From assembly GCF_014042345.1 (NCBI RefSeq), contig NZ_JACEZT010000005.1:62001-126000 (forward strand): 64,000 bases of DNA, written 5' to 3'. The stretch is from Rugamonas brunnea (GTDB taxonomy: Bacteria > Pseudomonadota > Gammaproteobacteria > Burkholderiales > Burkholderiaceae_D). A program made the position numbers and the translations under genes. The notes under the pieces are model-generated. The model did not search any database. It was not told the DNA's origin and was given only the letters and a program-made list of their open reading frames with translations. Shown here one piece after another: positions 36,401-48,345 of this stretch (position 1 is its first letter; the number at the start of each line of letters is the position of its first letter).

Positions 36401-36886
36401 TCAGCCCGGCAGGCCGTGCGACAACAGCTCCAGCGGCAGGGCCGTGGTGAACTTGATCTGTTCCATCGAAAACGCCGAGGACACCCCGGTCAGTTGTGAA
36501 ACCTTGATCAACTTCTTGTAAAAGCGGTCATATCCGTCGATATCGCTCGTCACCACCTTGAGCAGGTAGTCCACGTCGCCGCTCATGCGGTGGAACTCCA
36601 GCACCTCCGGCAGCGCGATCACGGCGGCCGCGAAGCGCGCCAGCCATTGCTCGTCGTGGTGGCTGGTGCGCACGCTGACGAACACCGTCACCGGCAAACC
36701 CACCTTGCGCCGGTTGACGATGGCCACCCGGCTTTCGATATAGCCTTCGTCCTCCAGCCGGCGCACCCGCTTCCAGCAGGGCGTGCTGGACAGGCCGACC
36801 TTCTCGCTCAGTTGGGCGATCGATAGCGTGCCGTCGGCCTGCAGCGCGGCCAGGATGGCGTAGTCGTAGCGGTCAAGATGTTCCAT
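36401..36886 (-). CDS. Lrp/AsnC-family transcriptional regulator
   Basis: A 161-residue regulator. The N-terminal HTH has ILAALQADGTLSIAQLSEKV and SSTPCWKRVRRLEDEGYI. The C-terminal RAM domain, which binds amino acids, includes EFHRMSGDVDYLLKVV. It is divergent from the cysteine desulfurase-rhodanese gene with 100 bases between, and it probably controls that gene and itself. Confidence 0.93.
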   Translation of the reverse strand: MEHLDRYDYAILAALQADGTLSIAQLSEKVGLSSTPCWKRVRRLEDEGYIESRVAIVNRRKVGLPVTVFVSVRTSHHDEQWLARFAAAVIALPEVLEFHRMSGDVDYLLKVVTSDIDGYDRFYKKLIKVSQLTGVSSAFSMEQIKFTTALPLELLSHGLPG

Positions 36887-36915
36887 GCTGTTTTTGTCGA
36901 ATAATGAGTATGAAC

Positions 36916-36952
36916 GTTCTAAAAGCAGAGCGATATGCAGTCATTTTAGAAC
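36916..36952. promoter_or_regulatory. Inverted repeat operator between lrp-like and desulfurase genes
   Basis: GTTCTAAAA (36916-36924) and TTTTAGAAC (36944-36952) form 9-bp arms 19 bases apart in an AT-rich divergent promoter region. A GAACGTTC palindrome overlaps the left arm. The size fits an Lrp-type multimer site. Confidence 0.6.
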
Positions 36953-36986
36953 ATAATTTCACGCGAGAAAACGTAAGCTATATGGC

Positions 36987-38627
36987 ATGACAGCAACCGC
37001 CACGCACGCCACCATGCCCACTGAAATCTACCTCGATGGCAACGCCACCACCTCCGTCCTGCCGGCCGCCATCGCCGCCGCCGTGGACGCCATGGGCCAG
37101 CAATTCGGCAACCCCAGCAGCAGCCACAGCGCCGGCCTGCGCGCCCGGGCCGTGCTGGACCGCACCCGCGCCTGCGCCATGCGCGTGCTCGGCGTGGGCG
37201 CCGGCCGCCTGATGTTCAACAGCGGCGCCACCGAAGGCATCCAGACGGCCGTGTTGTCGGCCCTGTGCGCGCTGCGCGAACGGCGCGCGCGCGGCGAGGC
37301 CACCGGCGAGCTGCTCGTCTACGGCGTCACGGAACACAAGGCCGTGCCTCAGAGCCTGGAACACTGGAACCGCCTGCTGGGCCTGAACCTCACGCTGCAC
37401 GCCTTGCCCGTCCATGGCGACGGCCGCCACGACCTGGCGGCCCTGCGCGCGCTGGCGCCCCGGGCCGCGCTGGTGTGCACCATGGCCGCCAACAATGAGA
37501 CGGGCGTCGTGTCCGACCTGGCCGGCATCGAAGCGGTGTTGACGGAGACGGCCACATCCGCCTACTGGCTGGTCGATTGCGTGCAGGCGCTGGGCAAGTT
37601 GCCGCTGGCGCTGGCGCACACCCGCATCGACTACGCCCCGTTCTCCGGCCACAAGCTGTACGCGCCCAAGGGCATCGGCATGCTGTACGTGCGCGACGGC
37701 GCGCCGTACACGCCGCTGATCATGGGCGGCGGCCAGGAAGCGGGCCTGCGCTCGGGCACGGAAAACATGGCCGGCATTGCCGCGCTGGGCGCCGTGCTGC
37801 AAGCGCTGGAGCAGGGCGGCACGTACCGCAGCCACGCCGAATTGGCCACCTTCCGCGACCGCTTGGCCGGCAGCCTGCGCGCGGCCTTGCCCGGCATCGT
37901 GTTCAACCATGACTTCGCGGCCTCGCTGCCCACCACGCTCAATTTTTCCGTGCCCGGCATCAGCAGCCGCGCCTTGATGGATGTGTTCGACGCTGCCGGC
38001 GTCCGCCTCAGCGCGGGCAGCGCCTGTTCGGCCAAGGTGGCCGCGCCCAGCTACGTGCTGGTGGCGATGGGCGTGCCGGACGAGCGCGCCAGCGGCGCCA
38101 TCCGCCTGTCGTTCGGCCCGCTGACGGATGAGGCCACCATCACTGCCGCCTGCGCGCGCATCGCCCGCTGTGGCGCGGCCTTGCGCAGCGGTGGCCTGTT
38201 GCTACCCGATGGCGTGCCGGCTGGCCGCGACGGGGGCGCAACGCGCAACCTGCCCGGCGTCGTCGCGCGCCTGCTGGAAGGGATCGCGTCGCCGGCGGAC
38301 GATGGCCTGCGGCTGGCGCCGGCAGCGCTCGGCAGCTTCCTGCAAACCCATCCCGATGCACGCCTGGTCGATGTGCGCGAGCCCAGCGAATGCGCGGCCA
38401 CGGCCGGTCCCGCGCCCGGTGGACGCGACGCCCTGCGCGTGCCGCTGGGCCAGCTGGACAGCCAGCTCGACCAGTGGCTGCGCGAAGCGGACGTGCCGCT
38501 GGTGTTCTATTGCCGCAGCGGTAACCGCAGCCTGCAGGCCGCGCAATGCCTGCGCCAGCTTGGCCATCAGCAAGCGTGGAGCCTGGACGGCGGTTTGGCC
38601 CTGGCGTCGCTCGCGCTGGACGCCTGA
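36987..38627 (+). CDS. Cysteine desulfurase (NifS-like)-rhodanese fusion
   Basis: A 546-residue protein. Residues about 12-400 are a class V aminotransferase fold. The PLP lysine is K223 (FSGHKLYAPKG). The persulfide loop cysteine is C347 (SAGSACSAK). After a linker, residues about 445-545 form a rhodanese domain with the loop C509-R-S-G-N-R-S. This would let sulfur removed from cysteine pass to the fused rhodanese cysteine for delivery to an acceptor. The nearby Lrp-type gene suggests amino-acid-dependent control. The start may be 36987 or 37014; neither has a strong ribosome site. Confidence 0.9.
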   Translation: MTATATHATMPTEIYLDGNATTSVLPAAIAAAVDAMGQQFGNPSSSHSAGLRARAVLDRTRACAMRVLGVGAGRLMFNSGATEGIQTAVLSALCALRERRARGEATGELLVYGVTEHKAVPQSLEHWNRLLGLNLTLHALPVHGDGRHDLAALRALAPRAALVCTMAANNETGVVSDLAGIEAVLTETATSAYWLVDCVQALGKLPLALAHTRIDYAPFSGHKLYAPKGIGMLYVRDGAPYTPLIMGGGQEAGLRSGTENMAGIAALGAVLQALEQGGTYRSHAELATFRDRLAGSLRAALPGIVFNHDFAASLPTTLNFSVPGISSRALMDVFDAAGVRLSAGSACSAKVAAPSYVLVAMGVPDERASGAIRLSFGPLTDEATITAACARIARCGAALRSGGLLLPDGVPAGRDGGATRNLPGVVARLLEGIASPADDGLRLAPAALGSFLQTHPDARLVDVREPSECAATAGPAPGGRDALRVPLGQLDSQLDQWLREADVPLVFYCRSGNRSLQAAQCLRQLGHQQAWSLDGGLALASLALDA

Positions 38628-38786
38628 GCAAGCGTCCCGCCGGCGCGCCTGCGCGCTTGCAAGTCAGCCAGCCGTGCGCCCCTGAATGGTTTATCGGCAG
38701 ATAATTTTTCCATCGCGTGCGCCACGCCACCGGCCACATTGGAGGGCCGTGCCGTGTCCGCTCGTTAGTTCATCTAGCGAGGTCCG

Positions 38787-41700
38787 ATGGAAAAGCACAC
38801 CACTCTGTTGCCCAGATTCACGCTGGGCTTTCACGCCGCCGCGTCCGGCGCCCCCCGCACCGACGAGGAAGAGGAGATGCCGCTGCGGGCCGAGCTGTTC
38901 AGCGCGGCCCAGATGGCGGCCCATGGGCGGGCGCTGGCGGCCCAGCACGAGCCCAGCCCTGGTGGCGGCCGCGACCGCCTGCTGGCGCGGCTGGCCGACA
39001 ATGCCGCCGTTATCGCCGCCACCTGCGACGGCCTGACGCAAGCCATCCAGGCCGGCCGCCAGGTGACGCCGGCCTCCGAATGGCTGCTCGATAATTACTA
39101 CCTGATCGAAGACCAGATCCGCACGGCGCGCCGCCACCTGCCCAAGCACTACAGCCGGCAACTGCCGCGCCTGAACGGTGGCGCTGGCGCGGCGGCCGGC
39201 AATGGCCATGGCAACGGGGTGCCGCGCGTGTACCGGATCGCGCTGGAAATCATCGCCCATGGCGACGGCCGCGTCGATCCGGAAAGCCTGTGCCGCTTCG
39301 TCGACGCCTACCAGGAAGTGGCTACCCTGCAATTGGGCGAACTGTGGGCGATACCCATCATGCTGCGCCTGGCCCTGATCGAGAACCTGCGCCGGGTGGC
39401 CGCGCGCGTGGCCGACAACCGCGCGCAGCGCGACCTGGCCACCGAGTGGGCCGAGCGGATGGTGGAGGTGGCCGACCAGAATCCCAGCGGCCTGATCCTG
39501 CTGGTGGCCGACATGGCCCGCTCCAATCCACCCGTCACCAGCGCCTTCGTGGCCGAGCTGGCGCGCCGGCTGCAAGGCCAGAGCCCGGCGCTGACGCTGG
39601 CGCTGACCTGGCTGTCGCACCGGCTGGCCGAATCGGGCCAGACCATCGAGCAGCAGATCCAGAACGAGATCCAGTTGCAGGCCGCCGAGCAGGTGTCGAT
39701 CGCCAACAGCATCGGCAGCCTGCGCTTCCTGGGCACCATGGACTGGCAGGAATTCGTCGAGAACAGCAGCGCCGTCGAGCGCGCGTTGCGGCGCGACCCG
39801 GCCGGCATCTACACCGGCATGGACTTCGCCACCCGCGACCAGTACCGCCACGTGGTCGAGACGCTGGCGCGCCACGCGCCGGCCACGGAGGAGCAGGTGG
39901 CCGAACGGGCCGTGCGGCTGGCGCAGGATGCGGCCGGCGACGCCGAGGCGCGTCACCGCCACGTCGGCTACTACCTGGTGGGGCCCGGCTCGGCTGAGCT
40001 GGCCCGGCTGGCCGGCGTGCGGCTGCCGCTGGTGCAGCGTGCCGGCCAGCTGGCGCGGCGCGCGCCGCTGGCGTGCTACCTGGGCGCGATCGGCCTGCTC
40101 ACTGCTGGCGGCTGCGCCTGGCTGCTGGCGCGCACGGCGCGCGACGGCGTCGACCAGCCATGGCTGCTGGCCGCGCTGGGCGTGCTGGCGCTGCTGGGCA
40201 GCAGCCAGTTGGCACTGAGCCTGGTGAACTGGGCCGCCACCGTGCTGACCGAGCCCCACCCGTTGCCGCGCATGGACTTCCGCGCCGGCGTGCCCGACGA
40301 CGCGCGCACGGTGGTGGCCGTGCCGACCCTGGTCTACAGCCGCGACAACGTGGACGCCTTATGCGAGCAACTGGAAGTGCGCTTCCTGGCCAACCGCGAC
40401 CCCAACCTCGTGTTTTGCCTGCTCACCGACTTCCCCGACGCCGGCGCGGAAACCCTGCCCGACGACGGCGCCATATTGGCCCACCTGCAGCAGCGCATGC
40501 GCGCGCTCAACGTGCGCTATGAAGGCGCGCCGTTCCTGCTGCTGCACCGGCCGCGCCTGTGGAATCCGCGCCAGGGCGTGTGGATGGCGTATGAACGCAA
40601 GCGCGGCAAGCTGCAAGCGCTCAACCGCTACCTGCGCGGCGGTGCGCGCGACGCGTTCTCGCTGATCGAAGGCGACAGCGAACGGCTGCAAGGCATCCGC
40701 TACGTGATCACGCTTGACACCGACACCCAGCTGCCGCGCGACACGGCCCGCCAGTGCATCGCCACCATGCGCCATCCGCTCAACCAGCCGCGCTACGACG
40801 CCAGCCGCGGCCGCGTGGTGGAAGGCTACGGCGTGCTGCAGCCGCGTGTGGCGGCCAGCCTGCCGGGCGAGGCGGCGTCGCGCTACGAGCGCCTGGGCGG
40901 CGGCGAACCGGGCATCGACCCCTACACGCGCACGGTGTCCGATGTGTACCAGGACGTGTTCGGCGAAGGCTCCTTCATCGGCAAGGGCATCTACGACGTC
41001 GACATGTTCGAGCAGGTGCTGGGCGAGCGCCTGCCCGACGACCTGATCCTCAGCCACGACCTGCTCGAAGGCTGCTACCTGCGGGCCGGCCTGCTGAGCG
41101 ACGTGCAGTTGTACGAGGCGTGGCCGGCCACCTACGCCGACGACGTCAGCCGCCGCCAGCGCTGGCTGCGCGGCGACTGGCAGTTGTGCGGCTGGCTGGC
41201 CGGCCCGGTGCGGCGGGCCGACGGGCGGCGCGAGCGCAACCCGCTGTCGGCGCTGTCGCGCTGGAAGCTGTTCGACAACCTGCGCCGCAGCCTGACGGCG
41301 CCGGCCCTGCTGCTGGCGCTGCTGGTGGCCTGGGGCGCGCTGCCCGACCCGTGGCTGTGGACGGCGGCCGTGCTGGCCGTGCCGCTGCTGCCGCCGCTGG
41401 TGGGCGCGCTGTACCACGCGGCGCGCCGCCCGCGCGACACCCTGTGGCCGCAGCACCTGTGGGGCGTGCTGCGGCTGGCCGGCATGCATTTCTCGCACGC
41501 GCTGCTGACGCTGGCGTGGCTGCCTTACGAAGCCGCGTTCGCGCTGGACGCCATCGGCCGCGCGCTGTGGCGGCTGCTGGTGTCGCACCAGCGCCTGCTC
41601 GAATGGCGCGCGTCGGGCCTGGCGCGCGCCGGCGCCAGCCTGGCCGACTGCTGGCGCAGCATGCGCAGCGCCTCGCTGCTGGCCGTGGCCGCCGCCGCCG

Positions 41701-44700
41701 CGCTGGCCCTGTGGCGGCCGGACGGCATGGCGCCGGCCGCGCCGCTGCTGGCCGCGTGGCTGGCCGCGCCGCTGTTGGCGTGGTGGATCAGCCGGCCCGT
41801 GCCGCGTCCGCCCGTGCGCCTGAGCGTGGCCCAGCTGCGCTTCCTGCACCAGCTGGCGCGCCGCACGTGGGCCTGGTTCGACCGCTACGTGGGGCCCGAG
41901 GACAACTGGCTGCCGCCCGATAACATGCAGGAGCATCCGGTGGCCGTGGTGGCGCACCGCACCTCGCCCACCAACATGGGCCTGGCGCTGATGGCCAACC
42001 TGAGCGCGTGGGACTTCGGCTACCTGGCCACGGGCCAGCTGCTGGAACGCACCGGCAGCACGCTGGGCGCGATGGAACTGCTGGAACGCTACCAGGGCCA
42101 CTTCTACAACTGGTACGACACCCAGACCCTGAAGCCACTGCACCCGATCTACATCTCCACCGTCGACAGCGGCAACCTGGCCGGCCACCTGCTCACGCTG
42201 CGCGCCGGGCTGGCCGCGCTGGCCGACCAGCCGCTGCTGGGGCCACAGTGCATGGATGGCCTGGCCGCCACGCTGGGCGTGCTGCACGAAGCGCTGGCGG
42301 CCATGGAGCCGTCTGCGCCGGCGCTGACCAACGGGCCGGCGCTGCGCGCGCTCGATGGCTTGCTGGTGCCGGCCGGCCGTCCCGACCCGGCCGACATGGG
42401 CGCGCTGCACGACTGGCTGGCGCGCGCCAGCAGCAGCGCCGACACCGTGCTGGAAGCGGCCGCCGCCCACGGCGACGAGGCCGTGCGCGAATGGAGCGCG
42501 GCGCTGGCGGCCCAGTGCCGCGCGCTGCGCGAGGAACTGGAGGCGTACGCGCCATGGCTGGCGCTGGGGCCGGACGCGCTGTGCGACAGCCGTCTGGCGC
42601 ACATGCCCACCCTGCGCGCGCTGGCCAGCTGGCCTGGCATGGAAGCGGCGCCATCCGACCTGGCGCCCGACGAGCGCGCGCGCCAGCAGCGGCTGGCCAC
42701 GCTGGTGGAGCAGGGCAGCGCCCGCGCGCGTGCGCGCATGGCCGCCATCGACACGCTGCTGCTGCGCTGCGCCGCCTGCGCCCAGCCCGACTACAGCTTC
42801 CTGTACAACCCCACCACCAAGCTGCTGGCGATCGGCTACAACCTCAGCGAGCGCCGGCTCGACGCCAGCTATTACGACCTGCTGGCCTCCGAGGTGCGGC
42901 TGGCCAGCTTCGTCGCCATCGCCCAGGGCCAGCTGCCGCAGGAGCACTGGTTCGCGCTGGGGCGGCAGTTGTGCATCGTGGCCGGCAAGCCGGTGCTGCT
43001 GTCGTGGAGCGGCTCCATGTTCGAATACCTGATGCCGCTGCTGGTCATGCCCACCTACGCCAGCACGCTGCTGGACCAGACCTACCACGCCATGCTGGAC
43101 GCCCAGATCGACTACGGCCGGCGCCGCAACGTGCCCTGGGGGATCTCGGAGTCGGGCTACAACATGGTCGACGCCAGCCTCAATTACCAGTACCGCGCCT
43201 TCGGCGTGCCGGGCCTGGGCATGAAGCGTGGCCTGGGCGACGACCTGGTGGTGGCGCCCTACGCCACCATGCTGGGCCTGATGGTGCGGCCCGAAGCGGC
43301 CTGCGCCAACCTGCAGAAGCTGGCCGCGCTCGGCTACATGGGCCGCTACGGCTGCTACGAGGCGATCGACTACACGCCGGCCCGGCTGCCGCGCGGGCAG
43401 ACGGCGGCCGTGATCCGTTCGTTCATGGTGCACCACCAGGGCATGGGCTTGCTGGCGCTGGACTACCTGCTGCACGACCGTCCCATGCAGCGCCGCTTCA
43501 TGGCCGACCCGCTGCTGCAATCGGCCCTGCTGGTGCTGCAGGAACGCAGCGCCCAGGTGGGCGCGTTCCACTCGGCCATCGAGCAGCAGCTGGCCGCGCC
43601 GGCCGCCGGCGCCGAGCAGGCCATGCCGATGCGGATGCTGAACCAGGCCACGCCGCTGCCGGAAGTGCAGTTGCTGTCGAATGGCCGCTACCACGTCATG
43701 GTCAGCAACGCCGGCGGCGGCTACAGCCGCTGGAAGGACCTGGCCGTGACCGGCTGGCGCGAGGATGGCACGCGCGACCACTGGGGCAGCTTCCTCTACC
43801 TGCACGACGTCGACAGCGGCCTGACCTGGTCGGGCGCGTGGCAGCCGACGCTGGCCGAGCCGCGCAAATACGAGGTGATCTTCTCGGAAGGGCGGGCCGA
43901 GTTCCGCCGCAGCGACCACGGACTGGAGCTGTACACGGAGATCGTCGTCTCGCCCGAGGACGACATCGAATTGCGGCGTCACCGGCTGACCAACCAGAGC
44001 GACCGCGAACGCACGATCGAGCTGACCAGCTACGCGGAAGTGGTGATGGCGCCGGCGGCGGCCGAGGCGGCCCACCCCGCGTTCACCAAGCTGTTCGTGC
44101 AGACCGAAATCCTGGACCCGCGCCACGCCATCCTGTGCACGCGCCGCCCGCGCGGCAAGGACGAGCGCCCGCCGTCGATGCTGCACTTGATGACGGTGCA
44201 TGGCGCCACCGTGCTGGAGGTGTCGTATGAAACGGACCGCGCCGCCTTCATCGGCCGTGGCCGGGGCACCCACGCGCCGCAGGCGCTGCGGGTGGCCGGC
44301 CCGCTCGGCGGCGGCCACGGCTCCGTGCTCGATCCGGTGGTGGCGATCCGCCACCGCATCACGCTGGCGCCCGACCAGAGCGCCACCATCGACGTCGTCA
44401 CCGGCATGGCCGATACGCGCGAGGCGGCCCTGCACCTGGTCGACAAATACCAGGACCGCCACCTGGCCGAGCGCGTGTTCGAGCTGGCCTGGACCCACAG
44501 CCAGGTGGTGCTGCGCCAGCTCAACGCCAGCGAGGGCGATGCGCAACTGTATGCGCGCCTGGCCGGCAGCGTGCTCTATCCGCATGGCGCGCTGCGCGCC
44601 GAACCGGCCATCCTGCAGCGCAACCAGCGCGGCCAGTCCGGCCTGTGGGCCTACGCCATCTCGGGCGACCTGCCCATCGTGCTGCTGCAGATCCGCGACC

Positions 44701-47516
44701 CGGCCAACATCGAGCTGGCGCGCCAGCTGGTGCAGGCGCACGCCTACTGGCGCCTGAAGGGACTGGTGGTGGACCTGGTGATCTGGTACGAGGACCAGGG
44801 CGGCTACCGGCAGGTGCTGCACGACCAGATCATGGGCCTGATCGCCTCGGGCATCGACGCCCAGGCCATCGACCGCCCGGGCGGCATCTTCGTACGGCTG
44901 GCCGACCAGATCGCGCCCGAGGACCGGGTGCTGCTGCAATCGGTGGCGCGCGTGATCGTCAGCGACAGCCGGGGCACGCTGGCCGAACAGGTCAAGCGCG
45001 CCGTGCCGCCGCCATTGCGGGTGCCCACGCTGGCGGCCGACCCGCGCGCCGGCGCCGATGCCGCCGCCGCCACGGCCACGCCGCCGGCGCTGCCGCCCCT
45101 GCTGCTGTTTAACGGCAGCGGCGGTTTCACCGAGGATGGGCGCGAGTACGTGATCGTCAGCGGCCCCGGCCAACCCACGCCCGCGCCGTGGTGCAACGTG
45201 CTGGCCAATCCGCAGTTCGGCAGCGTCATCTCCGAGAGCGGCCAGGCCTACACCTGGCACGAGAACGCCCACGAATTCCGGCTCACGCCGTGGCACAACG
45301 ACCCCGTCACGGACGCCAGCGGCGAGGCCTGGTATGTGCGCGACGAGCAGAGCGGCCAGTTCTGGTCGCCCACTGGCTTGCCTGCGCCCGGCGCGGGCCC
45401 CTACCTGACCCGCCACGGCTTCGGCTACAGCGTGTTCGAGCATACGCAAGGGACCATCGCCACCACCCTCACCACCTTCGTCGCGCTGGACGCGCCGATC
45501 CGCTACACGGTGCTCGAAGTGCGCAACGACGGCCCCGTGGCGCGCCGGCTGTCGGCCACCGGCTATGTCGAATGGGTGCTGGGCGACCTGCGCGCCAAGA
45601 CGGCCATGCATGTGGTGACCGAACTCGATGGCGCCAGCGGCGCGCTGTTTGCGCGCAATGCCTACAACACGGAATTCCCGGGCCGGGTGGCGTTCTTCAA
45701 TGCCGACGGCGGCACGGCCCGTAGCGTGACGGCCGACCGCACGGAATTCGTCGGCCGCAACGGCAGCCTGGCGGCGCCGGCCGCGCTGCGGCGCACGCGC
45801 CTGTCGGGCCGCGTGGGGCCGGCGCTCGATCCCTGCGGCGCGATCCAGGTGCCGTTCGAACTGTTGCCGGGCCAGCGGCGCGAGATCGTGTTCGTGCTGG
45901 GCGTGGGCGGGCGCCGCAACGCCGACGTGAGCGTGCTGGTGCAGCAGCACCGCGGCGTGGTGGCCGCGCGCGAGGCGCTGGCTGCCGTGCGCGCGCACTG
46001 GCAGCGCACGCTGGGCGCGGTGCAGGTGGCCACGCCCGAGCCGGCGCTCAACGTGCTGGCCAACGGCTGGCTGATGTACCAGACCATCGCCTGCCGCCTG
46101 TGGGCGCGCAGCGGCTACTACCAGTCCGGCGGCGCGTTCGGCTACCGCGACCAGTTGCAGGATGCGATGGCCGCCGTGCACACGGCGCCCCAGCTGCTGC
46201 GCGAACAGTTGCTGCTGTGCGCGGGCCGCCAGTTCATCGAAGGCGACGTCCAGCACTGGTGGCATCCGCCCGCCGGGCGCGGGGTGCGCACCCACTGCTC
46301 GGACGACTATCTGTGGCTGCCGTTGGCGACGGCGCGCTACGTGGCCGTCACGGGCGACGTGTCCGTGCTGGATGAGCCGGCGCCGTTCCTGGAAGGGCGC
46401 GCCGTCAAGCCGGAGGAGGATGCGTATTACGACCTGCCCGTGGCCGCGCCCTACAGCGCCCCGCTGTACGAGCATTGCGTGCGCGCCATCCGCCACGGCC
46501 AGCGCTACGGCGTGCACGGCCTGCCGCTGATCGGCTCCTGCGACTGGAACGATGGCATGGACAAGGTGGGCGAGCAGGGCAGGGGGGAATCGGTGTGGCT
46601 GGCGTTCTTCCTGTGCGAGGTGCAGCAGCGCTTCGCGGAACTGGCCGAGCGCCGTGGCGATGTGGAATTCGCCGCCGCCTGCCGCCACGAGGCGCGCCAG
46701 CTGGCCAACAGCGTCGAGCAGCAGGCGTGGGACGGCGCGTGGTACCGGCGCGCCTATTTCGACGATGGCACGCCGCTGGGTTCGGCCACCGGCGTGGAAT
46801 GCCAGATCGATTCGCTGTCGCAAAGCTGGGCCGTGCTGTCGGGCGTGGCCGACCCCGTGCGTGCGCGCGGCGCCATGGAGCAGGTCGACCAGCGCCTGGT
46901 GCGACGCGACGCGGGGCTGGTGCAGCTGCTCGATCCGCCGTTCGACCAGGCCGGTCCCAATCCCGGCTATATCCGGGGCTACGTGCCGGGCGTGCGTGAG
47001 AACGGCGGCCAGTACACGCACGCGGCCATCTGGACCGCGATGGCGTTCGCGCGCCTGGGCGAAGGCGAGCGCGCATGGGAGCTGGCGCGCATGATCAACC
47101 CGGTGCGCCATGGCGCCACGGCGGCCGCCTGCCAGCGCTACAAGGTGGAACCGTATGTGGTGGCGGCCGACGTGTACGCCGTGGCGCCGCACGTGGGGCG
47201 CGGCGGCTGGACCTGGTACACGGGATCGGCCGGCTGGATGTACCGGCTGTTGCTCGAATCGCTGCTGGGCGTCACGCGCGCCGGCCACACGCTGGCGCTG
47301 GCGCCGCTGTTGCCGGCAGGCTGGGATGGCTACACGGTCACCTACCGCTTCGGCAACACGCCGTACACGATACGGGTGGCGCTGGCCGGGGATGGGGCGG
47401 GACCAGGCAGTGCGCCGGGCCTGACTGTTGATGGCCAGGCCACGGCCGGCCATACCGTGGCCCTGATCGACGATGGCCGCATCCACGCGGTGGAATTGCG
47501 CGTGGCGCGCCGGTAA
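38787..47516 (+). CDS. Cyclic beta-1,2-glucan synthase-like giant glycosyltransferase
   Basis: A 2909-residue membrane enzyme. Residues about 505-800 are a GT84 transferase region with the DTD of [10 protein letters not shown] (near 642) and QRWLRGDW. Membrane segments flank it (about 430-480, 835-880, 900-935 and 965-1005). A glycoamylase-like region follows (about 1020-1600; [30 protein letters not shown]). The C-terminal part (about 1650-2900) resembles GH94 phosphorylases, with CDWNDGMD near 2585. Such enzymes start, extend, cyclise and length-control periplasmic cyclic glucans used in osmoadaptation and host contact. Size and domain order agree with Cgs/NdvB. The ATG follows GCGAGG; no transport partner gene is adjacent. 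Confidence 0.9.
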   Translation: MEKHTTLLPRFTLGFHAAASGAPRTDEEEEMPLRAELFSAAQMAAHGRALAAQHEPSPGGGRDRLLARLADNAAVIAATCDGLTQAIQAGRQVTPASEWLLDNYYLIEDQIRTARRHLPKHYSRQLPRLNGGAGAAAGNGHGNGVPRVYRIALEIIAHGDGRVDPESLCRFVDAYQEVATLQLGELWAIPIMLRLALIENLRRVAARVADNRAQRDLATEWAERMVEVADQNPSGLILLVADMARSNPPVTSAFVAELARRLQGQSPALTLALTWLSHRLAESGQTIEQQIQNEIQLQAAEQVSIANSIGSLRFLGTMDWQEFVENSSAVERALRRDPAGIYTGMDFATRDQYRHVVETLARHAPATEEQVAERAVRLAQDAAGDAEARHRHVGYYLVGPGSAELARLAGVRLPLVQRAGQLARRAPLACYLGAIGLLTAGGCAWLLARTARDGVDQPWLLAALGVLALLGSSQLALSLVNWAATVLTEPHPLPRMDFRAGVPDDARTVVAVPTLVYSRDNVDALCEQLEVRFLANRDPNLVFCLLTDFPDAGAETLPDDGAILAHLQQRMRALNVRYEGAPFLLLHRPRLWNPRQGVWMAYERKRGKLQALNRYLRGGARDAFSLIEGDSERLQGIRYVITLDTDTQLPRDTARQCIATMRHPLNQPRYDASRGRVVEGYGVLQPRVAASLPGEAASRYERLGGGEPGIDPYTRTVSDVYQDVFGEGSFIGKGIYDVDMFEQVLGERLPDDLILSHDLLEGCYLRAGLLSDVQLYEAWPATYADDVSRRQRWLRGDWQLCGWLAGPVRRADGRRERNPLSALSRWKLFDNLRRSLTAPALLLALLVAWGALPDPWLWTAAVLAVPLLPPLVGALYHAARRPRDTLWPQHLWGVLRLAGMHFSHALLTLAWLPYEAAFALDAIGRALWRLLVSHQRLLEWRASGLARAGASLADCWRSMRSASLLAVAAAAALALWRPDGMAPAAPLLAAWLAAPLLAWWISRPVPRPPVRLSVAQLRFLHQLARRTWAWFDRYVGPEDNWLPPDNMQEHPVAVVAHRTSPTNMGLALMANLSAWDFGYLATGQLLERTGSTLGAMELLERYQGHFYNWYDTQTLKPLHPIYISTVDSGNLAGHLLTLRAGLAALADQPLLGPQCMDGLAATLGVLHEALAAMEPSAPALTNGPALRALDGLLVPAGRPDPADMGALHDWLARASSSADTVLEAAAAHGDEAVREWSAALAAQCRALREELEAYAPWLALGPDALCDSRLAHMPTLRALASWPGMEAAPSDLAPDERARQQRLATLVEQGSARARARMAAIDTLLLRCAACAQPDYSFLYNPTTKLLAIGYNLSERRLDASYYDLLASEVRLASFVAIAQGQLPQEHWFALGRQLCIVAGKPVLLSWSGSMFEYLMPLLVMPTYASTLLDQTYHAMLDAQIDYGRRRNVPWGISESGYNMVDASLNYQYRAFGVPGLGMKRGLGDDLVVAPYATMLGLMVRPEAACANLQKLAALGYMGRYGCYEAIDYTPARLPRGQTAAVIRSFMVHHQGMGLLALDYLLHDRPMQRRFMADPLLQSALLVLQERSAQVGAFHSAIEQQLAAPAAGAEQAMPMRMLNQATPLPEVQLLSNGRYHVMVSNAGGGYSRWKDLAVTGWREDGTRDHWGSFLYLHDVDSGLTWSGAWQPTLAEPRKYEVIFSEGRAEFRRSDHGLELYTEIVVSPEDDIELRRHRLTNQSDRERTIELTSYAEVVMAPAAAEAAHPAFTKLFVQTEILDPRHAILCTRRPRGKDERPPSMLHLMTVHGATVLEVSYETDRAAFIGRGRGTHAPQALRVAGPLGGGHGSVLDPVVAIRHRITLAPDQSATIDVVTGMADTREAALHLVDKYQDRHLAERVFELAWTHSQVVLRQLNASEGDAQLYARLAGSVLYPHGALRAEPAILQRNQRGQSGLWAYAISGDLPIVLLQIRDPANIELARQLVQAHAYWRLKGLVVDLVIWYEDQGGYRQVLHDQIMGLIASGIDAQAIDRPGGIFVRLADQIAPEDRVLLQSVARVIVSDSRGTLAEQVKRAVPPPLRVPTLAADPRAGADAAAATATPPALPPLLLFNGSGGFTEDGREYVIVSGPGQPTPAPWCNVLANPQFGSVISESGQAYTWHENAHEFRLTPWHNDPVTDASGEAWYVRDEQSGQFWSPTGLPAPGAGPYLTRHGFGYSVFEHTQGTIATTLTTFVALDAPIRYTVLEVRNDGPVARRLSATGYVEWVLGDLRAKTAMHVVTELDGASGALFARNAYNTEFPGRVAFFNADGGTARSVTADRTEFVGRNGSLAAPAALRRTRLSGRVGPALDPCGAIQVPFELLPGQRREIVFVLGVGGRRNADVSVLVQQHRGVVAAREALAAVRAHWQRTLGAVQVATPEPALNVLANGWLMYQTIACRLWARSGYYQSGGAFGYRDQLQDAMAAVHTAPQLLREQLLLCAGRQFIEGDVQHWWHPPAGRGVRTHCSDDYLWLPLATARYVAVTGDVSVLDEPAPFLEGRAVKPEEDAYYDLPVAAPYSAPLYEHCVRAIRHGQRYGVHGLPLIGSCDWNDGMDKVGEQGRGESVWLAFFLCEVQQRFAELAERRGDVEFAAACRHEARQLANSVEQQAWDGAWYRRAYFDDGTPLGSATGVECQIDSLSQSWAVLSGVADPVRARGAMEQVDQRLVRRDAGLVQLLDPPFDQAGPNPGYIRGYVPGVRENGGQYTHAAIWTAMAFARLGEGERAWELARMINPVRHGATAAACQRYKVEPYVVAADVYAVAPHVGRGGWTWYTGSAGWMYRLLLESLLGVTRAGHTLALAPLLPAGWDGYTVTYRFGNTPYTIRVALAGDGAGPGSAPGLTVDGQATAGHTVALIDDGRIHAVELRVARR

Positions 47517-47522
47517 GCGGCG

Positions 47523-47585
47523 GCGCCAGCGGCGCGCGCGCGAGCGTCACGCCCGGCGTGCGGGCGCGGATGGCGCGCTGGCGCT
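47523..47585. terminator. Convergent inverted repeat after the glucan synthase gene
   Basis: GCGCCAGCG (47523-47531) and CGCTGGCGC (47577-47585) flank a very GC-rich stretch between two convergent genes. No T-run is present, so it is a weak terminator candidate. Confidence 0.35.
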
Positions 47586-48160
47586 TACAAGCCCACGCCG
47601 GCGCCCGCCCCCAGCAGCGTGAGCACGCCCAGTACCGCGAACACGGCGGCGGCGACGCCGTGCACCAGCTTGAGCGGCACCTTGCCGGCGATGCGTCCGC
47701 CCAGGTAGACGGCCGGCACATTGGCCAGCATCATGCCGAACGTGGTGCCGGCCACCACCGACACCAGGTTGTGGTAGCGGGCCGCCAGCGCCACAGTGGC
47801 GACCTGGGTCTTGTCGCCCATCTCGGCGGCGAAGAAGGCCACCAGCGTGGTGAGGAACACGCCGTAATGGGCCAGCTTGGCGTCGTCTTCGTCGATCTGG
47901 TCCGGCACCAGGGTCCAGGCGGCCATGGCGATGAAGCCCAGGCCCAGCACCCAGCGCAGCAGGTCCGGTCCCATCAGGGCCGTGAGCCAGCTGCCGACGG
48001 CGGCCGCGAACGCGTGGTTGGCCACCGTGGCCACAAAAATGGCCAGCACGATGGGTAGTGGCTTGCGGAACTTGGCGGCAAGGACAAAAGCGAGCAACTG
48101 GGTTTTATCGCCGATTTCGGCGAGCGCGACGATGCCGCTGGAGACGAGGAAAGCTTCCAT
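47585..48160 (-). CDS. GDT1/UPF0016-family manganese exporter
   Basis: A 191-residue protein with six hydrophobic segments. It has the two family repeats E-x-G-D-K-T: EIGDKTQLLAF (15-25) and EMGDKTQVATVALAARY (about 112-128). The relatives TMEM165, Gdt1 and MneA export Mn2+ or Ca2+. Two facts support manganese: the fold signature and a yybP-ykoY riboswitch in the leader. The leader suggests induction when manganese is high. Confidence 0.93.
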   Translation of the reverse strand: MEAFLVSSGIVALAEIGDKTQLLAFVLAAKFRKPLPIVLAIFVATVANHAFAAAVGSWLTALMGPDLLRWVLGLGFIAMAAWTLVPDQIDEDDAKLAHYGVFLTTLVAFFAAEMGDKTQVATVALAARYHNLVSVVAGTTFGMMLANVPAVYLGGRIAGKVPLKLVHGVAAAVFAVLGVLTLLGAGAGVGL

Positions 48161-48225
48161 GATGTGATGTCAGTACGTGGGCCGGATGGTTAACCGATGA
48201 GCCATGGGCGACTCCGGCCCATGCG

Positions 48226-48345
48226 GCCGCCCCTGGTTCATGGTCTCGTCAAGTGATCCACCAGCTGTACCACGGCCTGCGGGCCGATGATGTTGACACA
48301 GCTTCCTTCGCGGGACGAAGGACGACTACTCCCCACAACTGCCGG
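48226..48345 (-). promoter_or_regulatory. yybP-ykoY manganese riboswitch
   Basis: On the minus strand the RNA reads GGGGAGTAG (48334-48326), then TGTCAACATCATCGGCC, then TGACGAGACCATGA (about 48252-48239). These are the conserved blocks of the yybP-ykoY aptamer that binds Mn2+. The blocks occur in the right order and spacing, about 70 bases before the GDT1-type exporter. A TATCAT -10 (48352-48347) with a TGGACT -35 lies just upstream of its 5' end. Confidence 0.87.

Noticed and set aside
40359-47486. 2375-residue open frame on the minus strand
   Set aside because: It lies wholly inside the glucan synthase gene in antisense. High GC third positions leave long stop-free antisense frames; the translation is low-complexity and rich in R, H, Q, G and A, with no known domain.
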